DNA from: DATDCV01 sp036524155 | Lineage (GTDB): Bacteria > Verrucomicrobiota > Verrucomicrobiia > Limisphaerales > UBA8199 | Length of the DNA: 48,891 bases | Direction: 5' to 3' | Assembly (NCBI GenBank): GCA_036524155.1 | Contig: DATDCV010000306.1 | Span: 1 to 48,891 of the forward strand | Shown: piece after piece, positions 7,775 to 16,476 of the stretch | Layout of the letters: each line of letters starts with the position of its first letter | Position numbering within the stretch: the stretch's first letter is position 1 | The notes under the pieces: generated by a model | What the model was told of the DNA's origin: nothing | What the model saw: only the letters and a program-made list of their open reading frames with translations | Databases searched by the model: none | Made by a program: the position numbers and the translations under genes

Positions 7775-8283
7775 ACATTGGAATACACCGGCACACCGCC
7801 GGGCGAGGTTGTGAGCGATGTGGTCTGGTCCACTTTCGCGGCAGCCGACGATTTGGGCGTGGCGGGCTGCCCAGGGGTAAAGCTGTACGGCTCGGGGTCG
7901 GGAACCCATGTGCCCGAACCTGGGCTGCTGGGAACCCACGGTGGAGTTTCGGGCGCAGGCGCGGGCTGCGGAGCCTCGTTGGCGGGAGTGGGGTTGGCCG
8001 CTGGCGTGCTCGGCGCGGCGTTCGCAGGCGGCGGGTACGCGTAGGCGTAGCTCGGGTAATAGTAACCGTAGCCGTAGGCTGGATAGTAATAGTAATCCCG
8101 CCCTCCCCAGGGATATGTCGCCAAGGCGCCCAAGCCAATTCCCAAAGCTAGACCAGGCACGAATGCGTCACCGCACCAATAGCCGCCGTGGTGGCCGTGG
8201 AATCCGAAACTGACGTGGCGGGCCGCCAGCGCGTTGAGGCTCAAACCGGCTGCCAGGCTCAACGTAACGGTCAGAACTTTCAT
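7756..8283 (-). CDS. Secreted Tyr/Pro-rich small protein of unknown function
   Basis: This encodes 175 aa. The ATG at 8283 opens a signal peptide (MKVLTVTLSLAAGLSLNALA). After a His/Gly-rich patch (FHGHHGGYWCGD) and a short hydrophobic Gly/Leu stretch there is a dense Tyr region (DYYYYPAYGYGYYYPSYAYA), then a Pro/Ala/Thr-rich low-complexity tail. The pattern suits a surface or cell-envelope protein; I recognise no family. Its stop lies 19 bp inside the convergent EboF-like gene, so both 3' ends are antisense to each other over that stretch. Confidence 0.7.
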   Translation of the reverse strand: MKVLTVTLSLAAGLSLNALAARHVSFGFHGHHGGYWCGDAFVPGLALGIGLGALATYPWGGRDYYYYPAYGYGYYYPSYAYAYPPPANAAPSTPAANPTPANEAPQPAPAPETPPWVPSSPGSGTWVPDPEPYSFTPGQPATPKSSAAAKVDQTTSLTTSPGGVPVYSNVQNPAR

Positions 8284-8441
8284 ACGACTGGATTAATATA
8301 CCTCGTGTCAGGCGTTTCCGGAAGGGCCTCTTTCGTTTTGCGCGTATTGACGAGGGTCCCGGTCATGTTAGACTGCCGACGTGACGAGCCGAAGCAACCT
8401 GAGTGGTGAGTTCTAAATTCGTTCAACCTGTTATCAACCCC

Positions 8442-9338
8442 ATGAAAAACAATCGCCTTAGCCGCCGTCAATTTCTGGAGCGTTCCGCGGTCGCCGCCGG
8501 TGCGCTGCTGTTCGCGTCGCGCGGTTCGGTAACTGCCCAGTCAAAACGCACCGCCGTCGACCAGGTGGCGCTGGGCAAGACAGGCCTCAAGCTGAGTCGT
8601 CTCGGCATGGGAACCGGCAGCAACAGCGGTAATGTCCAGTACGGCCTCGGCCAGGAGAATTTTAACCGCGTGGTCCGCTATGCCTACGATCAGGGAATCA
8701 CGTATTTCGACTGCGCCCAGAGCTACCGGACGTTTGAGTGGATTGGCGCGGCCATCAAAGGGCTGCCCCGTGAAAAGCTCTTCATCCAATCCAAAATCCC
8801 GGGCAAACCGGAAGACGTTCTCAAAGCGATCGACAATCATCGCAAGGTGTTCGACACCGATTACGTGGACAGCCTGCTGATTCATTGCATGGTCAAAGAC
8901 GGCTGGACGGATGACATGAAACGAATCATGGACGCGTTCGATGAGGCCAAGCAAAAGAAGTGGATTCGCGCCAAGGGCGTTTCCTGCCACAGCCTTCCGG
9001 CCCTGCGCGCCGCCGCCTCCAACCCCTGGACGGAAGTCCACCTCGTCCGCGTCAACCCCCAGGCCAAACACATCGACGGCATGGCGGAGACCTGGGACAA
9101 ACCTGGGACGGATCTCTCGCCCGTGCTGGCGGAAATCAAGACGATGCACGCCAAGGGCCGAGGCGTTATCGGCATGAAGATCATCGGCAACGGCGATTTC
9201 ACCAACCCGGAGGACCGCGAGAAATCGATTCGGTTCGCCATGTCCTGCCCGGAGCTGGATTCAATCGTCATTGGGTTTAAGAGCACCAGTGAGGTTGACG
9301 AGGCGATACGCCGCATGAACAACGCCCTCGCGGCGTAA
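8442..9338 (+). CDS. Tat-exported aldo/keto reductase
   Basis: This encodes 298 aa from the ATG at 8442. The N-terminus carries a twin-arginine signal (NRLSRRQFLERSAVAAGALL, then a cleavage site near SVTAQS). The frame opens 13 codons earlier, but the Tat signal fixes this start. The catalytic tetrad of aldo/keto reductases is visible: Asp and Tyr in YFDCAQSY, Lys in LFIQSKIPG, His in SLLIHCM. Later segments include AKGRGVIGMKIIGNGDF and VIGFKST, consistent with the NADP-binding end of the barrel. Export by Tat suggests it folds with its nicotinamide cofactor in the cytoplasm before secretion, a pattern common in Verrucomicrobia and Planctomycetes. The substrate is unknown. Confidence 0.9.
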   Translation: MKNNRLSRRQFLERSAVAAGALLFASRGSVTAQSKRTAVDQVALGKTGLKLSRLGMGTGSNSGNVQYGLGQENFNRVVRYAYDQGITYFDCAQSYRTFEWIGAAIKGLPREKLFIQSKIPGKPEDVLKAIDNHRKVFDTDYVDSLLIHCMVKDGWTDDMKRIMDAFDEAKQKKWIRAKGVSCHSLPALRAAASNPWTEVHLVRVNPQAKHIDGMAETWDKPGTDLSPVLAEIKTMHAKGRGVIGMKIIGNGDFTNPEDREKSIRFAMSCPELDSIVIGFKSTSEVDEAIRRMNNALAA

Positions 9339-9381
9339 GCGGACTTTGGACAGCAACGTTGGTCAACTTTTCAGCGTATTT

Positions 9382-10812
9382 ATGCTGAGAATTGCGTGGT
9401 CGCTGGGGTTGGCTTCGTGGGCTTTAGCAGTTCCGGTGCTGGCGGCGAAGCCGCTGGCCCTGCACCCACAGAACCCGCACTACTTTCTTTTTCGAGGCAA
9501 GCCCACGGTTATCATCACTTCGGGCGAGCATTACGGGGCGGTGCTTAACCTTGATTTTGACTATACGCGATATCTCAGGACCCTCGCTCAAGACGGGCTG
9601 AATGGCACTCGGACCTGGGCCGGGGCGTATTGCGAGCCGCCGTCTGCTTTCAACATCGCTAGTAATACGCTCGCGCCGTTGCCCGGCCGGTTTATTTGTC
9701 CATGGGCACGCAGCGGCGAACCGGGCTATGCGAACGGCGGCAACAAGTTCGACCTCGATAAATGGGATGCGGCCTACTTTAAGCGGTTGAAAGATTTCAT
9801 GGCGCAGGCCAGCAAGCGCGGGGTTGTGGTGGAGATGAACCTGTTCTGCCCGTTTTACGAGGAGAGCATGTGGCAACTGAGCCCCATGAACGCCGCGAAC
9901 AATGTCAATCGGGTAGGGGCGGTGGCGCGGACCAACGTCTATACGCTCGATAAGCACGGCGGCCTCCTCGCAATCCAGGAGGCCATGGTTCGCAAGATCG
10001 TCACCGAGCTCAAGGACTTCGATAACCTTTATTACGAGATCTGCAACGAACCCTACTTCGGCGGGGTCACGCTCGAATGGCAGCACCATATTGCCGAGGT
10101 CATCGCCGCGGTGGAGCAGGGGACCGGTGCGCGCCACCTGATCTCGCAAAACATCGCCAACGGCAAGGCAAAAGTTGAGAATCCGCACCCGGCAATTTCG
10201 ATCTTCAACTTTCACTATGCGGCGCCACCGGACACGGTCGCGATGAACTACCACCTGGGCAAGGTTATCGGTGACAACGAGACCGGGTTTCGTGGCACGA
10301 GCGACTCTGCGTACCGGATGGAGGGGTGGGACTTCATCGTTGCGGGCGGAGGATTGTTCAACAACCTCGACTACTCTTTTGTAGCTGGTCGTGAGGATGG
10401 CACGTTTGCGTATCCCGCTTCTCAGCCGGGTGGAGGAAGCGCCGAATTACGCCGCCAATACGGTTTCTTGAGCCGGTTGCTCAAGCGGTTGGATTTGGTC
10501 CTGATGCGGCCCGACGACAGAGTGGTAAAAGCCGATTTGCCCGCAGGGGTGACGATTCGCGCGCTCGCTAATCCCGGGAGGGAGTATCTTCTGTATCTCC
10601 GCTCAGGACTCGGCGGCAAGAAATCAGACCAGAAGACGAAGTTTGCGGATGGAGAGCTCAAACTGCGACTCGATCCTGCGCCTGGCCTCTACGCGGCGGA
10701 ATGGCTGGATCCGAAAACCGGAGGGTCCATCGCCAAAGCGAGAATCGGCACGGCCGAGGTTGGCGTGCCGGCGTTCACAGAGGACATCGTGTTAGTGCTG
10801 CGGCGGAACTAG
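9382..10812 (+). CDS. Secreted clan-A glycoside-hydrolase-like protein with C-terminal beta domain
   Basis: This encodes 476 aa. I chose the ATG at 9382 because it opens the signal peptide (MLRIAWSLGLASWALAVPVL, then AAKP). The catalytic barrel resembles GH5/GH-A cellulase-type proteins: an opening HPQNPHYFLFRGKPTVIITS, GTRTWAGAYCEP, and the acid/base motif NEP at residues 222-224 (YYEICNEPYFGG). The last hundred or so residues (ALANPGREYLLYLRSG, then WLDPKTGG) match the all-beta domain often annotated as a putative collagen-binding domain after such barrels. It probably cleaves an extracellular polysaccharide. It starts 44 bp after the aldo/keto reductase stop and may be in the same transcript. 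Confidence 0.82.
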   Translation: MLRIAWSLGLASWALAVPVLAAKPLALHPQNPHYFLFRGKPTVIITSGEHYGAVLNLDFDYTRYLRTLAQDGLNGTRTWAGAYCEPPSAFNIASNTLAPLPGRFICPWARSGEPGYANGGNKFDLDKWDAAYFKRLKDFMAQASKRGVVVEMNLFCPFYEESMWQLSPMNAANNVNRVGAVARTNVYTLDKHGGLLAIQEAMVRKIVTELKDFDNLYYEICNEPYFGGVTLEWQHHIAEVIAAVEQGTGARHLISQNIANGKAKVENPHPAISIFNFHYAAPPDTVAMNYHLGKVIGDNETGFRGTSDSAYRMEGWDFIVAGGGLFNNLDYSFVAGREDGTFAYPASQPGGGSAELRRQYGFLSRLLKRLDLVLMRPDDRVVKADLPAGVTIRALANPGREYLLYLRSGLGGKKSDQKTKFADGELKLRLDPAPGLYAAEWLDPKTGGSIAKARIGTAEVGVPAFTEDIVLVLRRN

Positions 10813-10863
10813 GCGGGCGGCCCTTTTCCCCCACCTCGACGAGTCAACCCACGCGGCCGCTAC

Positions 10864-11658
10864 TCAACGAAACTTGAGAGCCGGCAGTGCGGCGCGCAAC
10901 GCGGGCGGAAAGTCGCTTTCGTCCTGGTAGAAATAGCCGGCGCGGGAGGAACCGGCCGTCCAACTGTGGAGGAAGTACATTCTGTCCGATCGGATCCAGC
11001 GCGCCGACCCGTCAATGAACAACTGGTTGCCGCCCACGGGCCTCTTGGAAGCCGGCCCAAGGTGCTGCGGCATATTGGCGTAGGCGATGTCGCGGTCGAC
11101 GCCGCCCCAGGTGCCGAGAATTTTCATGACACAATCGGCGGCCAGCACCCAGGTGGGTTTCGATGAGCCCAGCTTGGACGGGCTGCAGGAGGGGCCAGTG
11201 TAGCTGTCATTGTGCCAATTGGTGATGCCGCCGAAATACTGATAGCCGATGTTCCATTGCGGATATTCCGCTTCATATGTCGGAAACCCCGGCCGGTTCG
11301 GGCAAGTCCACACATTGTTGGTCTGGACCAGCAAACCCACGGTCGCGGCGGCGGCGGCCTCCGGCGGATTGAGGGCAATTTGCACAAAGTCCGAAGTGCC
11401 GGGGATAACGCGGGCCAGGACCACCTTATCGCCGTTGTCGCCCGCGTAGATGACCATGCCAACACCAATCTGACGCAGGTTGTTGATGCACTTGATTCGT
11501 CGGGCTTTTTCCTTGGCTTGGGCCAGGGCCGGTAACAACATGGCGGCCAGGATGGCGATTATCGCTATCACGACGAGCAGCTCGATCAGCGTGAAGGCGC
11601 GTTTACGGGAGTGTCCGCAATCAGTGCGCTGCGCTAGTGCGTTCATGACAGGCGTCAT
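10864..11658 (-). CDS. Type II secretion/type IV pilin-like protein with H-X9-DG tail
   Basis: This encodes 264 aa if started at the ATG at 11658; the ATG at 11646 is an alternative and no Shine-Dalgarno separates them. A short basic leader is followed by the prepilin cleavage motif RKRA/FTLIELLVV and a long hydrophobic helix (VAIIAILAAMLLPALAQAKE), the standard class III leader of pseudopilins. Ala replaces Gly before the cleavage point, which is common in this phylum. The C-terminal part includes HLGPASKRPVGGNQLFIDGS, the H-X9-DG element typical of the large verrucomicrobial/planctomycete pseudopilin families (DUF1559-like). It is likely inserted in the inner membrane and processed by a prepilin peptidase encoded elsewhere. 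It diverges from a second pseudopilin at 11767. Confidence 0.85.
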   Translation of the reverse strand: MTPVMNALAQRTDCGHSRKRAFTLIELLVVIAIIAILAAMLLPALAQAKEKARRIKCINNLRQIGVGMVIYAGDNGDKVVLARVIPGTSDFVQIALNPPEAAAAATVGLLVQTNNVWTCPNRPGFPTYEAEYPQWNIGYQYFGGITNWHNDSYTGPSCSPSKLGSSKPTWVLAADCVMKILGTWGGVDRDIAYANMPQHLGPASKRPVGGNQLFIDGSARWIRSDRMYFLHSWTAGSSRAGYFYQDESDFPPALRAALPALKFR

Positions 11659-11757
11659 TCTACCCGAACGGAGCCATGGTGGGAACAAAGAAACTATACC
11701 GCCTGAGATTTGTCACGGGCTCTCTCCCGAATTGCCAACGGCCTCGCCATAGGTTAT

Positions 11758-11762
11758 AGGAG
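11758..11762 (+). promoter_or_regulatory. Shine-Dalgarno deciding the pseudopilin start
   Basis: AGGAG lies 4 nt before the ATG at 11767. The frame is open from 11710, but this site and the leader that follows support the later start. Confidence 0.55.
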
Positions 11763-11766
11763 CAGC

Positions 11767-12381
11767 ATGAGGCGCGCGCAATCTTGGCGCTTTCGGGGCC
11801 TGGCCGGCCCTGGTTTTTCGCTCATCGAACTGCTGCTCGTGGTGGCCATCCTGCTCCTGTTGGTGACGTTGTACTGGAGCCCGAATTCCGGCAGCCGCCA
11901 ACGCGCCTTGCAGGTGGCTTGCCAACGAAACCTCCAAAAGCTGAGCATCGGGCTCCAGATCTATGCCACCGACAACGGCGGCAGGTATCCATTTCTTAGC
12001 AACGCGGTTCGTTCCGAACAGGCGCTGGGCCTGCTGGTGCCCCGATATAACTCCGACAACTCGCTGTTCATTTGCGCCGGGAGCAAGGATCCAGCTCCGG
12101 CCGCCGGACGTTCGCTTAGCGACTCGAGAATCTCCTATGCATATTATATGGGGCGTGCCTCCACGAGTTTGGGGACCGTGGTCATGACGGACGCGCAGGT
12201 TAACACCGAGTCGAAGAGCGCCGGCGAATTGGTGTTTTCGCCCGATGGCAAGCCCCCCGCCAATAACCACGAAAAGGCCGGGGGCAACCTGCTGTTTTCT
12301 GATGGGCACACGCAAGCATTTCCTCCCCGAGCCTCACTCCCGCTGCCAGTGGGCGCGGGAGAACGGTTGCTCAACCCTTGA
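11767..12381 (+). CDS. Second pseudopilin, divergent from the first
   Basis: This encodes 204 aa. The leader MRRAQSWRFRGLAGPG ends at the prepilin peptidase site G/FSLIELLLVV, with the normal Gly at -1 and Glu at +5. A hydrophobic helix follows (VAILLLLVTLYW). The soluble part has the pseudopilin pattern CQRNLQKLSIGLQIYATDNG and ends in NHEKAGGNLLFSDGHT, a relaxed H-X10-DG form of the tail seen in the neighbouring pseudopilin. Its stop is 5 bp before the next ATG, so it is co-transcribed with the zinc-ribbon/PQQ gene. Two pseudopilins back to back suggest related but differently controlled fibre or secretion components. Confidence 0.85.
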   Translation: MRRAQSWRFRGLAGPGFSLIELLLVVAILLLLVTLYWSPNSGSRQRALQVACQRNLQKLSIGLQIYATDNGGRYPFLSNAVRSEQALGLLVPRYNSDNSLFICAGSKDPAPAAGRSLSDSRISYAYYMGRASTSLGTVVMTDAQVNTESKSAGELVFSPDGKPPANNHEKAGGNLLFSDGHTQAFPPRASLPLPVGAGERLLNP

Positions 12382-12386
12382 GAACC

Positions 12387-14825
12387 ATGAAAGTCCAATG
12401 TTCTTGCGGCGCGAAGTATGAATTCGAGGTCACCCCGGAAATGGCGGGGCGGCCGGTAAAATTCGTGTGTGCCGTTTGCGGACTTAACGCTTCCGAATTC
12501 GTCGATGGCCTGGTGCGGCAACACTTGGGGCAGTCTTCAACCCCCAGCGGGGTTCCGCTCGCCATCAGGATGTCGCAACAAGCACCCAGCGTGGCGGCAT
12601 CCGCTCCTCCGTTGGAAATACCACCCCCGCCGCAGCCGGTTCGGCGCGCTGGCCCTGTTCGACTCACTCAACCCGAAACCGTCCCGGTGGAGGATGGCGC
12701 GGAACTCGACGTCGGGGGCACGCCTTGCCTCAAGCACCCGGGCCAGGTCGCCACGCAGAAATGTTTCATCTGCTCTAAACCGATCTGCCCGAGATGTATG
12801 CAACTCTTCGGGTATGTGTGCTCGCCTTTGTGCAAAGCCAAGGCTGATTCCCACGGGATTAGGATTCCGGTTTTTGAGGGCCAGCAGTCGGTAAGGGAAG
12901 CCCGGGTTTGGCGGCGGGTCGTTTGGGCCGGCTCCAGCGCCGGGGTGATTATCGCTTTGCTGCTCGGATTCTGGTTTTGGTACGCCTGGTTCGGGCGCCT
13001 GCCAAAGACCGTGTTCTCGGCGCGTTTTCCGGCGCCTTCCTATTCCGGGCATTCGGCAATTTGCGGCCGGAACAGGGACCAAATCGTGTTTCTCCATGGG
13101 ACCACGCTGGCGCGGTATGACATGAAACACAACCAGCCGATCTGGTCCGCAAACTTGCTGGATAAGGCCCAAATCGATGCCGCCGTAGCGCGGCAGCAGC
13201 AGGCCACGCAGAAGCTGATCGACAAGGCGAACAACGAAGCCTGGGACACGGTGCCGGGAATGCCTTCGGCTGAAAAACTGGAAGAAGAAATGGAACGCGA
13301 TCAGGCGGCCAGCCTGCAGTTGCATGTCCGGGGGGAAAATGTCTGGGTTGGCTCTCCGGGCAAATTGGTGCGTTACGATTGGGACACCGGCAACGTGGTT
13401 AAAGAACTCGCCGTACAGGCGGCGGGTTTCGGGGGATTGATCGCGCGAGGTGACGAAGTGATGGTCGTGGACCGCGAAGGTCTTAAGCCAATGGTTACGA
13501 GGATCAACTTGGCGACGGCCGAATCCCGCACCGAAGAACTAGGTGCTCCGGAGGCCGCAGCGTTCGCCGGCAACGACACTCCGGCCGCCGCTTCGGGCGA
13601 TCCCGGCACGAGCCGAAAAGCGGGTGCCGGGTTGCCCGGTGGGGTGCCTGGCAGGGATTTGCGCAAACCGATGGACCCGGCGAAAGTCGCGCAGGAGGCG
13701 CAGAATCTTTCCTACGCCGCCAAGCTGGCCTTGCCCGCGACGCTCGCCAACACGATGAACCAGGAGCGCGCCTTTGATGCGATGGACGACGGCAACAGCC
13801 GCGTTGGCCTCGACAGCGCCGGTGACGCGCCGCGCTCGCGCTTCTTGCTGGTGCCCGCGAAAAACGGTTTCGTGCAGTTTGCCGTCAAACTGGTGGAGCA
13901 ACGGTTGGTGGCGCGCAGCGCCATGAAAGCGCCCACGGGCAAATCCGTGCTGCAGGGCAATGTGACGGCGGGGAAGAGCCTGGAAGCGGCAAACGAGCTT
14001 CTGAACGAGATGCAGCGGGAGCGCGGCGGCGATGTGGTTCAAGAGGACCTGAGCCGGTACGAGGTGACGGTGAGGAGGCCGGGCGTGGACCAAGCCTGGA
14101 TCGGCGAGGTCATCGGGCCCCCAAGGCTTTACCCGCTGGAGACGGTCACGGTAATCGCGGCCAACGAGAGCGTGGTGGTTCTGGACAAGGACAACCGGCA
14201 GCTCTGGCAAAGCCCGCTAACCTACAACGTGCGTGGCGAGATTGAAGCGTTGGATGAGAATGAAGCGCTTTACGGACAGGGGCCCTGCGTTGAGCACAAA
14301 GGAAGCCTATATGTCATCGACGAGGGACTGCTGACCGCGTTTGATTTGGCAACCGGCAAAGTCCGGTGGCGGTATCTGTCAGTCGGCATCGCGGGTTTGT
14401 TCTTCGACGATCGCGATTGTGTTTATGTCAACAGCACCACTGCCAGCCCCGATTCGATCAAGTTTTCGCGCCAGATCGACATCAACCAAAAAGTGACGTC
14501 TGTGATTGCCAAGCTTGACCCCGCTAATGGCACCCCGATCTGGACGGGAGAGCCCGGCGGTTTGATCAATTACGTGTCCGGCAAGTATGTTTACGTCGTG
14601 CAGAGTTACACGCCGGACGAGGAGGATTCCGGCAACCCTTACCGGGTCGAAACCGGATTTGAGAAGGGCCCATTTTTGCGTGTCAAACGCCTTAATCCCA
14701 AGAACGGCCACGAGATTTGGGAGCATTTCCAGCAGCGCGCGCCGGTGAACATCGCGATCGACAAAAACACGATCCGGTTAATGTTCAAAAAGGAGGTCCA
14801 GGTCCTGAGGTCGCTCGAGTTCTAG
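12387..14825 (+). CDS. Zinc-ribbon/B-box membrane protein with PQQ-type beta-propeller
   Basis: This encodes 812 aa. Residues 1-31 form a small zinc ribbon (C5-x-C7 and C28-x-x-C31, CSCGAKYEF ... FVCAVCG). Residues 114-149 form a B-box-like cysteine/histidine cluster (CLKHPG, CFICSKPICPRC, YVCSPLC). A single transmembrane helix lies at about 180-202 (AGVIIALLLGFWFWYAWF). The rest is a repeat-containing beta-propeller with PQQ-like blades, for example RYDWDTGNVVKEL, VVVLDKDNRQLWQ and TAFDLATGKVRWRYL. The architecture implies a cytoplasmic zinc domain and a periplasmic propeller, possibly a scaffold or sensor. It follows a pseudopilin gene with a 5-bp gap, which hints at a role in the same envelope machine. 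No enzymatic PQQ ligands are evident. Confidence 0.8.
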   Translation: MKVQCSCGAKYEFEVTPEMAGRPVKFVCAVCGLNASEFVDGLVRQHLGQSSTPSGVPLAIRMSQQAPSVAASAPPLEIPPPPQPVRRAGPVRLTQPETVPVEDGAELDVGGTPCLKHPGQVATQKCFICSKPICPRCMQLFGYVCSPLCKAKADSHGIRIPVFEGQQSVREARVWRRVVWAGSSAGVIIALLLGFWFWYAWFGRLPKTVFSARFPAPSYSGHSAICGRNRDQIVFLHGTTLARYDMKHNQPIWSANLLDKAQIDAAVARQQQATQKLIDKANNEAWDTVPGMPSAEKLEEEMERDQAASLQLHVRGENVWVGSPGKLVRYDWDTGNVVKELAVQAAGFGGLIARGDEVMVVDREGLKPMVTRINLATAESRTEELGAPEAAAFAGNDTPAAASGDPGTSRKAGAGLPGGVPGRDLRKPMDPAKVAQEAQNLSYAAKLALPATLANTMNQERAFDAMDDGNSRVGLDSAGDAPRSRFLLVPAKNGFVQFAVKLVEQRLVARSAMKAPTGKSVLQGNVTAGKSLEAANELLNEMQRERGGDVVQEDLSRYEVTVRRPGVDQAWIGEVIGPPRLYPLETVTVIAANESVVVLDKDNRQLWQSPLTYNVRGEIEALDENEALYGQGPCVEHKGSLYVIDEGLLTAFDLATGKVRWRYLSVGIAGLFFDDRDCVYVNSTTASPDSIKFSRQIDINQKVTSVIAKLDPANGTPIWTGEPGGLINYVSGKYVYVVQSYTPDEEDSGNPYRVETGFEKGPFLRVKRLNPKNGHEIWEHFQQRAPVNIAIDKNTIRLMFKKEVQVLRSLEF

Positions 14826-14889
14826 GACTGCGGTGTGCCTTGCCGTGGGTGCGCCGGGAGAGGAGGCGGAAATTCGGGCCAGCCTGAGA

Positions 14890-16458
14890 TCAAGTGTTGC
14901 TTCCCAGCCTCAACACACGGGTGATTGTTGGCGGGATCTCTTCTTCGCGATGAGTTACGTACACGACCACGGTCGCGCGGGCGCGAATCAGTTTATCCAC
15001 CATGCGGACCAGCAAATGGCAGTGAGCGAGGTCGAGTCCCTGGCAGGGCTCATCCAGCAATAACAACGCCGGGCGTTTCACCAGCGCGCGGGCCATCAAT
15101 GCCATCCGTTGGAGTCCCGCTGAGAGCATGAACAGGGGTGTGCTCGCGAATTGCCGCAGGCCAAAGCGCTCCAGCCAGGCAAGGGCCGCACGGCGGTGGC
15201 GTGGGGCAGGGGACTCAAACAAGCCGTTGCTGTCAAAGAACCCGGACGCGGCCACTTCGAAGCAGGTGGCCTCCTGGCGGAAATACGTCTGGAGCTCGGG
15301 TGAAACCCAGCCGATTCGGCGTTTTATATCCCAGATGGATTCGCCCTGGCCACGTTTCCGTCCGAATATGACGACATCGTTCACGTAAGCCTGGGGGTGG
15401 TCTCCGGCGATAAGCGCCAGGAGCGTTGACTTCCCCGACCCGTTCGGGCCCAGCAAGGCCCAACTCTCTCCCTGGCGAATCGTCCAATCCAAGTGATTCA
15501 GGATTATGTCGTCTCCATAGCGGACCGTTACGCCCCGGAGTTGTACCAGGTTGTGTGTCTGGTTCCGTAAGGAGTCGGTCGCGCCGCCCGCACGCGGCGA
15601 CGTGGGGTGTCTTTTTGGAGCTTTGTCAATATCTGGAGAAAATCGCATCGAGGCAGAGAAATCCTCGCGAGATCTGGCGGATGGCAGGTTGGGGCGGGGA
15701 GGGATACGTCCGCGCGGTCCGGCCTGTAGAATCCTGCAATTGCGGACGTAGAGCAGATGCGTAACAGGGCGTGGCAAGTCCTCGGGCCGAGTGGAAATCA
15801 ACAACACGCGAAGCGAGGTGGCCATCAGCCGCTCGAGCCCGCGGCTAAAATGGTCTCTGGTCGGACGGTCTAACGCCGCAAACGGTTCATCCAGGATCAG
15901 CAGCCGCAAGGGTCGGCAAAGCACGCGTGCAAGCTCTACGCGTTGTCTTTCGCCATTCGACAGGCTGAGCAGGGCTCGGTTCCAAAGCGCTGATAGCTCC
16001 AACAGCCTGGCTGCGCGCCTCAATCGTGCGGCAAAGACGGCTCGTGGGGCTCGATCGTCGCCTCGAACCTCGAAAGGGTTGATGTCCATGACTCGCTCGA
16101 AGGAAAGGTGTTCCCGCACGACCAACGCGCCTTGTTCTTCGAGGCTATTCCACCGGGATTGGACCACCGTCTCGTGCACTTCGCGGCGCCGCTCGTCGAA
16201 GGACATCAGCCCGATGGCCTCCTCCACGCCAAGACCGCGCGGTGCCCGAAAGTGATACTGCAGTTCGCCTCCCACAAGCGGCAGTTGGCCGCGCAAGCAA
16301 TCTGCCAGGAGCGATTTGCCGGATCCATTCGGACCGATGACACCCCATTGTTCGCCACGCCGGAAGATCCACGAGGTATTGGGGAAGACGAGGCGGTCGC
16401 CCAGGCGAAAGGTCGCGTTGTCCAGCCTGAGAAACGGAGTTGAGCCATGAGCAGGCAT
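14890..16458 (-). CDS. Twin-domain ABC transporter ATPase, ModF/PhrA-like
   Basis: This encodes 522 aa with two complete ABC domains and no membrane segments. Domain 1 has Walker A GPNGSGKS, signature LSNGERQRVELA and Walker B LLILDEPFAALD. Domain 2 has Walker A GPNGSGKS, signature LSAGLQRMALMA and Walker B LLLLDEPCQGLD. This duplicated layout, with WGVIGPNGSGKS and a separate ribosome-independent linker, matches ModF/PhrA (photorepair-linked) proteins rather than ABC-F translation factors, whose linkers differ. The ATG at 16458 is preferred to a TTG at 16467. The gene is 18 bp downstream of uppP and is probably co-transcribed. There is no permease gene nearby, so its partner, if any, is encoded elsewhere. 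Confidence 0.87.
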   Translation of the reverse strand: MPAHGSTPFLRLDNATFRLGDRLVFPNTSWIFRRGEQWGVIGPNGSGKSLLADCLRGQLPLVGGELQYHFRAPRGLGVEEAIGLMSFDERRREVHETVVQSRWNSLEEQGALVVREHLSFERVMDINPFEVRGDDRAPRAVFAARLRRAARLLELSALWNRALLSLSNGERQRVELARVLCRPLRLLILDEPFAALDRPTRDHFSRGLERLMATSLRVLLISTRPEDLPRPVTHLLYVRNCRILQAGPRGRIPPRPNLPSARSREDFSASMRFSPDIDKAPKRHPTSPRAGGATDSLRNQTHNLVQLRGVTVRYGDDIILNHLDWTIRQGESWALLGPNGSGKSTLLALIAGDHPQAYVNDVVIFGRKRGQGESIWDIKRRIGWVSPELQTYFRQEATCFEVAASGFFDSNGLFESPAPRHRRAALAWLERFGLRQFASTPLFMLSAGLQRMALMARALVKRPALLLLDEPCQGLDLAHCHLLVRMVDKLIRARATVVVYVTHREEEIPPTITRVLRLGSNT

Positions 16459-16476
16459 CCAGCGCAAGACCGGTGA

